DNA of 64,000 nt from Craspedostauros australis (GCA_026770025.1 JAMXDE010000007.1:248001-312000), one strand, 5' to 3'; positions 1-10,024 are shown, numbered from the stretch's first letter. Notes: generated from the letters alone by a model not told the origin. Numbers and translations are program-made.

Positions 1-1
1 T

Positions 2-664
2 ATATTAATTCAGCTGCCGTTGCCACCGCATCTCGACGAACGTCTCCTCCTCAACACGGTCCATCCCGACAAGGACGTGGACGGTCTGCATCCCGAGAAT
101 ATTGCCAAGCTGGCCATGCAGCAGGAGCGGCAGCAGATGTGGGATTATGACAACGCGCTCGATCGGCTGCCGTTTTCGGTGCCGTGCACACCGCTGGGAT
201 GCGTGGAGCTGCTGGACCGGTACAACATCACGATGGCCGGCAAGCACGTCGTGATGGTGGGACGATCCAACATGGTGGGGCTGCCATTGTCCATGCTCAT
301 GCTGCATCGTCGCGCCTCCGTCACCATCGTGCATTCGCAGAGTCAGAACATCGAGGCCCTCGTCTCGCAAGGCGATATCGTGGTCGTGGCGGTCGGCAAG
401 GCCCATCTCGTGACGGCGTCATGGTTGAAGGAAGGTGCCGTCGTGGTGGATGTCGGCATCAACAGCATCGATCTGTCACCGGCGGAACAGCAGGCGCGCA
501 ATACGAAGCGTAATTACCGGTTGGTGGGCGACGTGGACTTCGATGCCGTGGAATCCAAGTGTTCCATGATCACGCCCGTGCCAGGCGGTGTGGGGCCCAT
601 GACGATCGCCATGTTGCTGCGGAACACCGTCAATGCTTGTCTCCGGGCGAGAGGTCAGCTGTAA
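2..664 (+). CDS. folD: Methylenetetrahydrofolate dehydrogenase/cyclohydrolase (FolD type), 3' part
   Basis: FolD interconverts 5,10-methylene-, methenyl- and 10-formyl-tetrahydrofolate using NAD(P). The gene is cut by the left edge: the frame is open from base 2 and begins in the family's ILIQLPLP segment, so the catalytic N-terminal half, including the active-site lysine, lies outside. Visible are KDVDGLHP, the dinucleotide-binding stretch GKHVVMVGRSNMVGLPLS, then DIVVVAVGKAHLV, VVVDVGIN, GDVDF and the C-terminal signature TPVPGGVGPMTIAMLL. The stop is TAA at 662-664. No internal break is seen. Compartment cannot be told because the N-terminus is missing. The family assignment is near certain; the symbol follows the bacterial name. 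Confidence 0.95.
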   Translation: MLIQLPLPPHLDERLLLNTVHPDKDVDGLHPENIAKLAMQQERQQMWDYDNALDRLPFSVPCTPLGCVELLDRYNITMAGKHVVMVGRSNMVGLPLSMLMLHRRASVTIVHSQSQNIEALVSQGDIVVVAVGKAHLVTASWLKEGAVVVDVGINSIDLSPAEQQARNTKRNYRLVGDVDFDAVESKCSMITPVPGGVGPMTIAMLLRNTVNACLRARGQL

Positions 665-888
665 CGTGCGTGTGGATGCGCAGATATGTGGATGTGGTTG
701 CGGACGTACACTCCAGCGGATGGTCATGACAGAGTATTAAGATAATAGAGTACTTAGATAGTACATATAATATAATATTCTACTATAAATGTCCCACTAT
801 TGCATACCACTATACTATACCTCCATAGTACTCTATGATGGTCGACGAGTCCTCTCTCTCTCTCGATTTGGTTCCGGCACATACCGAC
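665..888. other. Intergenic, AT-rich 3' flank
   Basis: AT-rich, with TAGAGTACT at 746-754, runs of TA/AT around 765-785 and a (CT)n tract at 852-864. No gene is seen. It ends at the left copy of the LINE target-site duplication. Confidence 0.6.
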
Positions 889-905
889 ATGTTGTCCAAA
901 CATTA
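889..905 (+). repeat. Target-site duplication, left copy
   Basis: ATGTTGTCCAAACATTA here is identical over 17 bp to 9311-9327. The next bases outside and inside differ (C/T before, T/G after), which fixes the length. It brackets the non-LTR element and marks target-primed insertion. Confidence 0.93.
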
Positions 906-990
906 TAGTTTCGGAACTCCGACAAACCAAACCAAAGAAAAATAAAAACTAATTAATACCCTAACACAACACAAACAACAGCAAAGCAAA

Positions 991-3603
991 ATGACTTCGA
1001 ACGACGAACCCAACACGAGCAACCGCGAAGAGACGAAGGCAGAAGATGGCCCAACCTTGCCACCTCCCACCAAGGAACCTGACAAACCTGCGAACCCAAG
1101 AGAGGACGATACAGGCAACCATCATCGCGCCCGACGACAAGCAAAAAGAGCCATCCCTTACGATGGAGGAACCGAGGAGAACGACCCCGACGACGTGTCC
1201 ATCACCTACAAGCCAAGATCCAGCACGTTCAAGACCGCGGCCAACAAGACCGGCATCGACATCACGCCATTCGCACGAGCAACAGGAGACGGATCCATCG
1301 ACAGATCAGCAAAAGCAGCATGGAGAGCCAGAGCAATCTGGTATAACAAGGATGAGGCGACGGCCGACCGCGAAAACCCGACCATCAAACAGTGGGAGCA
1401 CTTCTTCAGAGATCTCGCAGACGGAAGGGTCACATCATTCGGGCCCATCACGCTGCCCAACAGAGACCCCACAAGAATGAGGCTCCTGCAATTCGTCATC
1501 AACATTGCATCCACCGATCCCCACGAGGTATTCAAAGTACATCTCAACGACGACGGCACGGTACGAACGGCAAGAGCAGTCAAAGTATGGAAGGCCGCGA
1601 ATCGACTCATGGGCTCCAACTACGATCTGGGAGCAGCACCTCTCGCAGACAACGACATCCACATCGACACAATGGAAGGCCTCACACTCCAGACGGAAGG
1701 CGCGGAAGCGAGCACAGCCAGGATGTCCACAAGCCAAGCATTTGCAGCCATGCCAATCGACACAACCACGGGATCCATCAGCACAGACAGCGAGTCGTAC
1801 ACCAGCCGCCAGCCGTCCAAACGCACCAGATTCAAATCTCCGAAACAGACAACCGACATGCCACGAGTCAGCCAGAACAGCACGAACAACTCGCAATCTT
1901 CAGGGACGACAAGCAGCAACGATTCGTCAACTGACTCAGGCGTGACCAGACACAGAAGTGGCCCTCGGAACCCTGCCAACCGCAAGCCGTCCACAGACGA
2001 CAACTCCGTCAGCTCAGATGAGGAATCCAACACATCCCAGGCAAAGATAGCACCACCGCGACACGAGCACACCACCAGATTCACAATCAAACTCAACGTC
2101 GACAGAACCGAAGACGACACCACAGCCGCAGTGCGAGAGCGCATCAAGCGATGGTTCCGGCAGGTCCGACGAATCGATCCTACAGCGGTGATCCTCCCAT
2201 GGAGAGAGTCGGCCAACACAGGTCCCCACATCGCCCACTCAGGACAAATTCCAGAGAGAATGGAGGACCTCAGAACCTTCTTTCAAGGATTGCGAGCGCC
2301 ATCCGGGGCAACAGGAATCACGTACGCGAAAGTCCGCATCACCACCAGAGATGATCCCTTCGACATCACGGCAGACCGCAACGCGGAGCTCAACCCATAC
2401 TACTACAACGAGCATGAGGGATTGTACAAAGCCCAGCTCCAAGACGCAGAAGAGGTGAAAGAGATCGGCTTCCTACTATACTCTGGAGGATTCACAGACG
2501 TGGACAGCACAGTGGAAATCATAAACAGGAGCTTCCGACGAACAAACAGCGACATCAGAGTGGGCGGAAAGATGAAGAACATCATCCAGGTCAGCGACGA
2601 AACCAGAGAAAAGTACAGAGAAGGCAAGCGACACTGGACAGTCCAACCTTGGAGAGCGGTGAAGCTGGAAGTCGAAAGATCACAAGCTTACGCTGCGGTC
2701 GAAGAAGTCGCAAACCTCTTTAACACACGAGCGGAGAGACCGGGAGCCACCAACTTCCGGTTCTTGCCCGACAAGAAGTTTGAGCAAATGTCCCGAAAGA
2801 AGAGCGAGTTCCGAGACGGCCTCATGGCAAAACACCAGGCCATACTTGCAGTGATTGAGTACTCGGACTCCGATGGAGTACTGCACCTGGACAAGAAAGT
2901 CAAAGGCAAGGACAACCGCTCCATCACTCTCCGTAAACTCATACTCCGAGAGACAACCAACGACGGCAAACGGATCTTCCACAGTGTGGACAGAGCCCGA
3001 GGCACCGACGACCAAGTCGTGGCGCACTCATTCCCCGAATACCTGGAACCAGCAAAGCATTTCATGAGCCTCCTGCCTGCAATCGCCCGACACAAAGTAG
3101 GCCCCAAAGCCGAAAAGTGGTTCAGTCCGGAGGTGTGGATTGCCAGCCTCAACATTGTGTACGACCCAGCGACCAACGACTACACGTCCCCTGACACGCA
3201 CAACCTGGAAGACATCGCCGATGAAGAGTTCCCCGCCAGTGTGATCATCACCAATATCCCCGATATGATGCCCACCACTCACAGGCCAGCGGCTCTTGAC
3301 AATCGAAGCCTGTTCAATCCCAACTCGACGATCGGCACCGCCAACAGGTCCATCGACTCAGCGTACACAGCTGCCCCCAATCTGACCACAGGAGACCAAA
3401 CAGACAGCGGATCCAACGCACCGAACACCCCCAACACAACCTCCCACACCACCGAAGGAATCCTGCGTACCGGCGCCAACACAAGATACAACCAGCCCCA
3501 GACAAGGGAAGCACAACTACTGGCACAGGTGCAAGCACTCCGGCGAGAACTTGGCAAACCCGACGGCGACCCTCCGCAGCCCAATGGAGGCCAGTCACCA
3601 TGA
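991..3603 (+). CDS. LINE ORF1 protein, cysteine-free
   Basis: Intact 870-residue ORF starting at the ATG that ends the A-rich leader. ORF1 proteins of LINEs usually bind the element RNA and form particles with ORF2. This one contains no cysteine at all, so it cannot hold the CCHC knuckles common in this position. What can be seen: a basic and acidic N-terminus, a folded-looking region near residues 95-200, a Ser/Thr/Asn-rich linker (about 255-355), a long globular part (about 365-760) rich in Arg/Lys and aromatics, an Asn/Thr/Pro-rich tail, and a short Leu heptad-like stretch near residues 835-855. No RRM, PHD or esterase motif is recognised. Its stop TGA overlaps the ORF2 start. Confidence 0.88.
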   Translation: MTSNDEPNTSNREETKAEDGPTLPPPTKEPDKPANPREDDTGNHHRARRQAKRAIPYDGGTEENDPDDVSITYKPRSSTFKTAANKTGIDITPFARATGDGSIDRSAKAAWRARAIWYNKDEATADRENPTIKQWEHFFRDLADGRVTSFGPITLPNRDPTRMRLLQFVINIASTDPHEVFKVHLNDDGTVRTARAVKVWKAANRLMGSNYDLGAAPLADNDIHIDTMEGLTLQTEGAEASTARMSTSQAFAAMPIDTTTGSISTDSESYTSRQPSKRTRFKSPKQTTDMPRVSQNSTNNSQSSGTTSSNDSSTDSGVTRHRSGPRNPANRKPSTDDNSVSSDEESNTSQAKIAPPRHEHTTRFTIKLNVDRTEDDTTAAVRERIKRWFRQVRRIDPTAVILPWRESANTGPHIAHSGQIPERMEDLRTFFQGLRAPSGATGITYAKVRITTRDDPFDITADRNAELNPYYYNEHEGLYKAQLQDAEEVKEIGFLLYSGGFTDVDSTVEIINRSFRRTNSDIRVGGKMKNIIQVSDETREKYREGKRHWTVQPWRAVKLEVERSQAYAAVEEVANLFNTRAERPGATNFRFLPDKKFEQMSRKKSEFRDGLMAKHQAILAVIEYSDSDGVLHLDKKVKGKDNRSITLRKLILRETTNDGKRIFHSVDRARGTDDQVVAHSFPEYLEPAKHFMSLLPAIARHKVGPKAEKWFSPEVWIASLNIVYDPATNDYTSPDTHNLEDIADEEFPASVIITNIPDMMPTTHRPAALDNRSLFNPNSTIGTANRSIDSAYTAAPNLTTGDQTDSGSNAPNTPNTTSHTTEGILRTGANTRYNQPQTREAQLLAQVQALRRELGKPDGDPPQPNGGQSP

Positions 3604-6600
3604 TAGGCAGCCACAGACGGGCACAGTCCAGCCCGGACACCGACGGACCCAACACGCCAGGGAATTCGAGTTCGGATGAATCGAATCTCCAACAACAACA
3701 CCTCGGCCAAACCACCAACCAAAAGGCCAACACCCAAATCAGGATCGCCACCCTGAACGTAGGAAGCCTACCAACCGACCCTACGGACCCCAAAAACGAC
3801 GACCTATGGCAAACCATACGCCAACACCACATTGACATACTGATGATGACGGAAGTGGGCATCAACTGGAGCAAGACCCCGTCGGACTCCACGCTTGCCC
3901 GCAGAGCTGACAGACAGCTACGCATGGCGAAGATTGCCACAGCACACTGTCACACAGACAGCGACAGCCCACGACAATGGGGCGGCACCGCCGTACTTTC
4001 CCACGGAAACATCGCAGGCCGAGTCCTCTCCAGCAGCAACGACCCCGGAAAGTGCGGCAGATGGGCAAGCGTACTACTCCAGGGACGACAGGGCATCAAA
4101 GTCCGAATCGCCTCAGTTTACGTCCCCACCAAGTCCACCCAAACCTCTGGAACCGTCTACAACCAACAAGCTGTCAAAGCCGCCCAGCGCCAATCGACAC
4201 TGGACCCCATCGATCTGCTCATCGCCGACCTGCAAGCACAAATAGCACGATGGCAACAAGCAGGCGAGACAGTGATCATCGGAGGTGACGTCAACATGGA
4301 CGTGCGACGGTCCAAGATCACCAACATGCTGCTCGCCGAAGGCCTCCAAGAACACCACACCAACAACATACGACACCCGTATGCCACCATGATCAGAAAC
4401 AGACGACGGACCCCCATCGACGGAATCTGGGCCACGAACGACGTCCAACCCAATCAAATGGGGCTGACACCGTACGGCAGCTGGGACCACCGCATGGTGT
4501 GGTTCGACATCAGCACGAACCACCTATTCGGGCACACCAAGCAGCCAACCCCACCGTTCCGAGGGAGACGACTCCAACTCAGCCAACCCACCACGGTCAG
4601 AAGATACGTGCAGGTATACGAAAGCCAAGCTAACTCGCTACATCTTCTGGAACGGGCGCAATCTCTGAACCAAGCAGTCAGCAATGACCAGATGACACCG
4701 CTGCAGATTCAGACACTCGAGAAAATCGACAACGACAGAACTCAGGCCATACTCCAAGCAGAACGCAAGTGCCGCAAGATCAAAGCTGGGAAGGTGCCCT
4801 TCTCACCGATAGTGTCCAAGCTGAGGTGGGAACATCAGTTCTGGACTCTCAGCATCAAGAGGAGACAAGGCCACAACATCAAAGGGCGCACAATCGACAA
4901 GGCGAAGAAGAAGGCCCACATCCAGCAACGCACGAAGCACATGACAACGGCAGAGATGCACCGGCACCGCAACGCGGCGTGGAAGGCATATCAACAAGAG
5001 AAGAAACACGCCACTGAACACCGGAGGTCATTCTTGGCCGACGACGAAGACGAGGTGGCCAACACCGGAGGCGACACAGCCAAATACCGAGCCCAGCTGC
5101 TACAGCGAGAGGAGACCAAGGCAACATACCGAAGAATCCGGTGGTCCCTGCAGGCGGATGACTCCAATGCCCAAGTGTCCATGGTCATAGATGACGGCCC
5201 AGGGGGTGAGAACAATCTGCTAACCGCAGGCGAAGAAGTGGCCCGAGCGTGCTGCAAGACCAACATTGACAAGTACAGCCAGGCGTGGCAAGCGGAAGTC
5301 TGCCAGCGACCACTTAAGCGCAGCCTGGGGCGATTCGGATCCAGCCCAGCCGCCACCGCCATACTCAACGGCATCATCCCGTCGCAGATACGCAACAACA
5401 CCAGCGACACCCTTCACTCACTCCGGCGGCCCCAAAGAGCCACACCGTGGCCCCCCGACCTTCTACATATCAGCCAGGAAGACCATTCGCGAGGATGGGC
5501 ACGCATCAAGGAAAGCACGTCATCGGGTCCTTCCGGAATACACTTCGGGTGCTGGAAGGTCAACGCAACCATCCCCGCCCTGGCAACCATCGACTCCATA
5601 ATGAGAGCGATCCCGTACCGCACAGGATACAGCCTCAAACGATGGCAGCAGTGCATCGACATACAGCTCCGGAAAAAGCCAGGCAACTTGGCAGTGACCA
5701 AAACGAGGACCATCGGGCTCATGGAAGGCGACTTCAACATGAACAACCGACTCCTTGGCAAACAAGCCAGGTCGCATGCAGAATCCAATCTCACCCTGGC
5801 AACGGAGCAGTTCGGCAGCCGCAAGGCGCACACAGCCCAAGAAGTGCTACTCAACACAGTCCTCATCGACGACATCGCAAGGATCACAGGCGCACACTAT
5901 GCCATATGCTCCAACGACGCAAAAGGGTGCTACGACCGCATTGCCCACCCCATCTTCAGCCTAGCCCTTCAACGGCAGGGAGTGCCTACAGCACCCATCA
6001 CGAGCACTCTTCGCACCCTCCAGTCGATGACCCACCGCATCCGCACGTCAGCCGGAACATCAGTTTCGTCCTACTCCGGCAAGCAGCGCCACAACTACCT
6101 TCAAGGACTGGTCCAAGGGCTCGGATCCGCACCGACAGGGTGGCTGCTCATCAGCTCCGCCATTATTGATAGCATGAGAGCCAGAGGGTACGGCCTCAAC
6201 CTCCCCGACCCCATCACTCGCGATGGCCATACCATCATGGGCACCGCGTACGTCGACGACACCAACATCATGCAAAGCCTGCCCCCCACAACACCCAACG
6301 AGCAAGCGCAATCCTTCCAGGCAGCCGTGGACCACTGGGACGGCCTCCTTACCGCCACTGGCGGGGCACTGGAGCCATCCAAGAGCTTCTGGCAGCTCAT
6401 ACGGTTCAAGTGGCAGCGCACGAAGTGGGTCTACGACAACAAGATGCCCACCACGAACGTCTGCATGAACACTCCGACCGGAGAACGCACCCAACTAGCC
6501 CTCACCGGCCCCAGGTCGGCCTCCAAATACCTTGGCATGGTGTCCCGGAGAGACGGACGCCAGTCCGAACACACGCAATATCTGCTCCAGAAATCCCTCA

Positions 6601-9158
6601 CCTGGGCGGCACGCATCCGAGCGTCTCGCATCACCCGACAAGACACAGAGGTGGCTATCAAATCCGTACTTTGGCCATCGCTGCAATACTCGTCTCCGGC
6701 AACCACAATGTCCACAGACCAATGGAACAAAGTGATGAGCACAGCACTCACGACCGCACTGCCGGCCATGGGAATCGCCCGCACCATTGCACGCCAGTAC
6801 GTGTTCGGCCACAAAGACGCCATGGGAATGGGAGTACTGCACCTGTACACAGCCCAGGTGACGTCTCACTTGGAAATGGTTCTCAAGCACTTTGAACGCC
6901 CCACAGAAACAGGACGACTACTACGCACCTCACTGCATCATCTCGAGCTGTGGACGGGATTGCCGGGGCTACTTCAACAGCATGAGAAAGCGTGGGGAAA
7001 CTGGACCTGCTCCGGGTGGTGGCAAAACACATTCAAATCGGCGTCCAAGCTCGGCATCCAGATGACAGACCAATCCCACCCATCCAAAATCCCCCGGACC
7101 GGAGACAGCCCCATCATGAACCTCGCCATCACTTCCGGCCTCCATCGACAGACTCTGGCGCTCGCCAACGTTGCTCGACTACACCTGCGAGTGCTCTGGC
7201 TGTCAGACATCTCCACGGCCGACGGAAGTCAGATACGACCGACGATCCTACAACGCGAAAGGCTGCCATCGAGAGGCATCACCTGGCCCAGCGTTGGCAA
7301 GGTCACCAAGTCGGCGTGGGAGGCGTGGGAAGCGGTCCTATCAACAGTGGCGGCCCCAGACCAGCCAGGATGGCACCTACGGACCCAACTCGGGCCATGG
7401 CAAGGCGCGCCGGCAGGGCGTGACACCCAACTACCGGATGGCACCATCTCCCCCTTCGACCGACCGGCCCCAGCAGCGGCCACGGACCCTCGCCCGGCCC
7501 TCGTGGTTGACCGCGCTCTTCGCAGATCCGGCATGGCCATCACATCCAGCGGGAGAATCGACAGATCGCCAACGCCCGCCACCATACGAGAATGGCTGCA
7601 TCGGAAAGGCCCCGCAGCGGAGGCAATGCTCCCCGATATACACATCCGAGGCGATGTCCATGCAATAGTTCGGTCCATCGCAGCCGGCACCTGTGTGGCA
7701 TGCAGCGATGCCTCGGCCAAAGACCACAAAGGATCTGCCGCGGCTATCATCCAGAGCGGCCTGCAGGACGATGCGCACCAGATCGTGGCGACAGCCGCCG
7801 TTCCCGAGGGCTCTCACCCAACCGACTCCAACAGAGCGGAGCTTGCGGGGGTCCTCATATCCATTTGGCTCATCACCTCGGTAGCAGAGTGGTCCGACAT
7901 CCAAGGTAGCGCCACCGTCGCCTGCGACAACAACAGGGCACTGCAGGCGATAGACCCTGACAGGTGGCCGGAGCCACGAAAGAAGGACTTCGACCTGTGG
8001 TCCGAGGTGGTCCGCAACCTTCGCCAGACCAGAGTCCGATTCACTCCCCAGGAGGTCAAGGGGCACGCAGACGACTCCGGTGAACCCATCACCGCCTGGG
8101 AGTCGCTGAACGTCCTCGCCGACGGCTATGCAGGGTACCACTGGGATCGGTTCTATGCAAGCAGCTCCCGAGCCCCAGCAATGGTGGTGCCTACGGAAGG
8201 ATGGACCCTAAGCACCGCTGCCGGTCCCCTCACCGATCTCGACTACTGGACAGTCTCGTCTCTCATCGACGATGGCGGCATCAAAAAGAAGTGGTGCGAA
8301 AGATGGGGAGCCTCCAGCCCGACGAACGTAGATTGGGAGCCCATGCGCTCGGTCTCCCGGAGATGGAGCGGAGGCAAGCGGCGAACGTTGCTCAAGCTCA
8401 TGACGGGCACCGGCGCCAGTGGCAAGAACATGCAGCGACGCCAGCAGGAGCAATCCGCAGAATGCCCCAGGTGCGGCAGGCCGGAAGACAACACACACAT
8501 CCTCATGTGTCCCAGCGCTGCGAGCCAGTCCATTTGGGCCAAAGCCATCCTCAAAGTGCGGTCAATCGTGAGACCGCCCACCACCCCACCCGAAGTCGCC
8601 CAGCTAGTTTGCACGGCAATCAAGCGCATCACATCTGGAGGCATTCCTCCCTCAGGCATAAGGACGTCGCCCACTCAGAACATCCAGGTGAGACAGGCCA
8701 ACATCGGTTGGGTAGCTCTAATCTGGGGCGGCTGGTCCACCTCGTGGCGAGACCAGGCCCCTCCAATGGCTCCTCACCGGAGACGACGTGCTCCCAAGCT
8801 GCTCCGAGACTGGCAAGTGAGCATCACAAACCTCATGTGGCATACCGTCCTGCAACAGTGGCATGACCGCAACGAAACCAAGGCGGAGCAGACGTCGCAA
8901 GGCATGACGGCTCTCCTTCAACAACAGCTTCACCGCCTCCGTACAACACCCACCGACGCGATCCCAGCAGTGCTGCGACCGCTATGGTCCAACCCACCAG
9001 CAACAGCCCAAATCGCCGCCCTAGTCCCGTGGGTCCAAGCGATGCAACAAGGACTCGGCCTCGCGGCACCGGACATCCCGACCGTACTCACCAACTGGAT
9101 GAAAAACCAGCGACGTCGCCACCGAGCACCAGCCACTCGCCCCTCGAACCCAGCCTGA
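3600..9158 (+). CDS. LINE ORF2: AP endonuclease, reverse transcriptase, RNase H
   Basis: Intact 1852-residue polyprotein. Residues about 45-305 form an APE-type endonuclease: TLNVGS, the catalytic Glu in MTEVG, GGDVNMD near residue 228, PIDGIW, and SWDH near 294. The reverse transcriptase spans about 635-1000, with SSGPSGIHF, the FGSRKAHTAQE motif, DAKGCYDRI (first catalytic Asp), GLVQGLGSAP and the YVDD box at 884-887. RNase H follows with D1370 (ACSDAS), E1414 (NRAELAG), D1443 (ACDNNRA) and H1489 with D1491/D1492 (EVKGHADD), so all catalytic residues are in place. A CX2CX7HX3C cluster starts at C1622, as in many LINE ORF2 tails. The ATG overlaps the ORF1 stop as ATGA, suggesting termination-reinitiation. 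Confidence 0.95.
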   Translation: MIGSHRRAQSSPDTDGPNTPGNSSSDESNLQQQHLGQTTNQKANTQIRIATLNVGSLPTDPTDPKNDDLWQTIRQHHIDILMMTEVGINWSKTPSDSTLARRADRQLRMAKIATAHCHTDSDSPRQWGGTAVLSHGNIAGRVLSSSNDPGKCGRWASVLLQGRQGIKVRIASVYVPTKSTQTSGTVYNQQAVKAAQRQSTLDPIDLLIADLQAQIARWQQAGETVIIGGDVNMDVRRSKITNMLLAEGLQEHHTNNIRHPYATMIRNRRRTPIDGIWATNDVQPNQMGLTPYGSWDHRMVWFDISTNHLFGHTKQPTPPFRGRRLQLSQPTTVRRYVQVYESQANSLHLLERAQSLNQAVSNDQMTPLQIQTLEKIDNDRTQAILQAERKCRKIKAGKVPFSPIVSKLRWEHQFWTLSIKRRQGHNIKGRTIDKAKKKAHIQQRTKHMTTAEMHRHRNAAWKAYQQEKKHATEHRRSFLADDEDEVANTGGDTAKYRAQLLQREETKATYRRIRWSLQADDSNAQVSMVIDDGPGGENNLLTAGEEVARACCKTNIDKYSQAWQAEVCQRPLKRSLGRFGSSPAATAILNGIIPSQIRNNTSDTLHSLRRPQRATPWPPDLLHISQEDHSRGWARIKESTSSGPSGIHFGCWKVNATIPALATIDSIMRAIPYRTGYSLKRWQQCIDIQLRKKPGNLAVTKTRTIGLMEGDFNMNNRLLGKQARSHAESNLTLATEQFGSRKAHTAQEVLLNTVLIDDIARITGAHYAICSNDAKGCYDRIAHPIFSLALQRQGVPTAPITSTLRTLQSMTHRIRTSAGTSVSSYSGKQRHNYLQGLVQGLGSAPTGWLLISSAIIDSMRARGYGLNLPDPITRDGHTIMGTAYVDDTNIMQSLPPTTPNEQAQSFQAAVDHWDGLLTATGGALEPSKSFWQLIRFKWQRTKWVYDNKMPTTNVCMNTPTGERTQLALTGPRSASKYLGMVSRRDGRQSEHTQYLLQKSLTWAARIRASRITRQDTEVAIKSVLWPSLQYSSPATTMSTDQWNKVMSTALTTALPAMGIARTIARQYVFGHKDAMGMGVLHLYTAQVTSHLEMVLKHFERPTETGRLLRTSLHHLELWTGLPGLLQQHEKAWGNWTCSGWWQNTFKSASKLGIQMTDQSHPSKIPRTGDSPIMNLAITSGLHRQTLALANVARLHLRVLWLSDISTADGSQIRPTILQRERLPSRGITWPSVGKVTKSAWEAWEAVLSTVAAPDQPGWHLRTQLGPWQGAPAGRDTQLPDGTISPFDRPAPAAATDPRPALVVDRALRRSGMAITSSGRIDRSPTPATIREWLHRKGPAAEAMLPDIHIRGDVHAIVRSIAAGTCVACSDASAKDHKGSAAAIIQSGLQDDAHQIVATAAVPEGSHPTDSNRAELAGVLISIWLITSVAEWSDIQGSATVACDNNRALQAIDPDRWPEPRKKDFDLWSEVVRNLRQTRVRFTPQEVKGHADDSGEPITAWESLNVLADGYAGYHWDRFYASSSRAPAMVVPTEGWTLSTAAGPLTDLDYWTVSSLIDDGGIKKKWCERWGASSPTNVDWEPMRSVSRRWSGGKRRTLLKLMTGTGASGKNMQRRQQEQSAECPRCGRPEDNTHILMCPSAASQSIWAKAILKVRSIVRPPTTPPEVAQLVCTAIKRITSGGIPPSGIRTSPTQNIQVRQANIGWVALIWGGWSTSWRDQAPPMAPHRRRRAPKLLRDWQVSITNLMWHTVLQQWHDRNETKAEQTSQGMTALLQQQLHRLRTTPTDAIPAVLRPLWSNPPATAQIAALVPWVQAMQQGLGLAAPDIPTVLTNWMKNQRRRHRAPATRPSNPA

Positions 9159-9259
9159 TGCTGACCCGACCTCAGAGCAGACGCCTCCACACACCGACAC
9201 CTAGTGTCAATCCGTTCCCGCTGCGTGCATACACGTTGAATCAACGAGGCGGAATAAAA

Positions 9260-9272
9260 GCGCCCTCGGCGC
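9260..9272 (+). other. Short hairpin in the LINE 3' UTR
   Basis: GCGCC-CTC-GGCGC: five perfect G-C pairs with a 3-base loop, directly after AATAAA (9253-9258) and about 40 bp before the (AT)n tail. A 3' stem-loop is a plausible site for recognition by the element's reverse transcriptase; the role is inferred. Confidence 0.5.
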
Positions 9273-9310
9273 ATGACTTAACAGTTATAATCCGTGTGTT
9301 ATATATATAT

Positions 9311-9327
9311 ATGTTGTCCAAACATTA
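9311..9327 (+). repeat. Target-site duplication, right copy
   Basis: Second copy of ATGTTGTCCAAACATTA, directly after the (AT)n tail of the LINE and identical to 889-905. Confidence 0.93.
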
Positions 9328-10024
9328 GATGCTGTTGCAAGAGGATAGAGTACTCTTCAAGTGTCTCCAGAGAGAGAGTGGAGTTGTGCCCTTCGACAAA
9401 AAGAACAACCCAGAACAAACTCTGGCAACGCGGTGATGGCGACATCAAAGAGCGTGCCTTCACAACCTCGTGAACCAATTCTCTGCAATTGCGATGGAAC
9501 ATGGTCCCATTCCTCCTCACAAACTCCTCCACCTTTGTTCACAATTTGCATTTGTGGACATCCCCAGCATTTTGATTGGTCGTGATTCACACAATTGCCG
9601 CAAGTGTGCATTTAACTCACGCTGGGAAACAGCGAAATCCGAAAGAACACGTCACGGGGTGGGTAATTTCAGCGCAAAAAATGCCCCCCACAGCGCAAGA
9701 TCTTGACTCACCTTGTTGTCGCGTTGTGCAGAACGGCGCGTGGTGAATTGTGGTTGATTGCTCTGCGTTGAGTTGTTGTGGCACAGCTCGCACTCGTATT
9801 CTTACGTTCAGAGACCAGTGTCCGTGCATGGCCCTATTTGTTCTGTGGTGGATGGCGACACCGCACTAAACGTGTATTAGCGCCATACGCGCACACAACA
9901 ACCAGTGCACAGAACAAGAGAAAGGTGGATTGGTTGTCGTCATCACATTGAAGATCGCGCTCCCCTCGTTGCCAGTAAATCATCAGCATCATCATCAGCA
10001 GCATTTGAGGAAGGAGCCGCTGCC
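9328..10024. other. Intergenic, upstream of the nitrate transporter gene
   Basis: Contains TAGAGTACT at 9346-9354, also present at 746-754 on the other side of the LINE. The downstream reading frame stays open back to a GTG at 9905, but no ATG occurs in it before 10025. Nothing else is supported. Confidence 0.5.

Larger units (their letters stand above)
906..9310 (+). mobile_element. Full-length non-LTR retrotransposon (LINE) with two ORFs
   Basis: An 8.4-kb element lies between 17-bp direct repeats (889-905 and 9311-9327). Layout: A-rich 5' UTR of 85 bp (906-990), ORF1 (991-3603), ORF2 (3600-9158), 3' UTR (9159-9310) with AATAAA at 9253-9258 and a short GC hairpin at 9260-9272, ending in an (AT)5 tail at 9301-9310 rather than poly(A). 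ORF2 carries an AP-type endonuclease, reverse transcriptase, RNase H and a Cys/His cluster. Neither ORF has a stop or frameshift and the duplications are identical, so insertion was recent. Endonuclease plus RNase H fits the I/Tad/R1-type groups; the exact clade cannot be settled by eye. Confidence 0.93.

Noticed and set aside
906-9310. Possibility that the RT-RNase H element is an LTR element
   Set aside because: No long terminal repeats, protease or integrase; AP endonuclease, target-site duplication of 17 bp and (AT)n tail identify a LINE.
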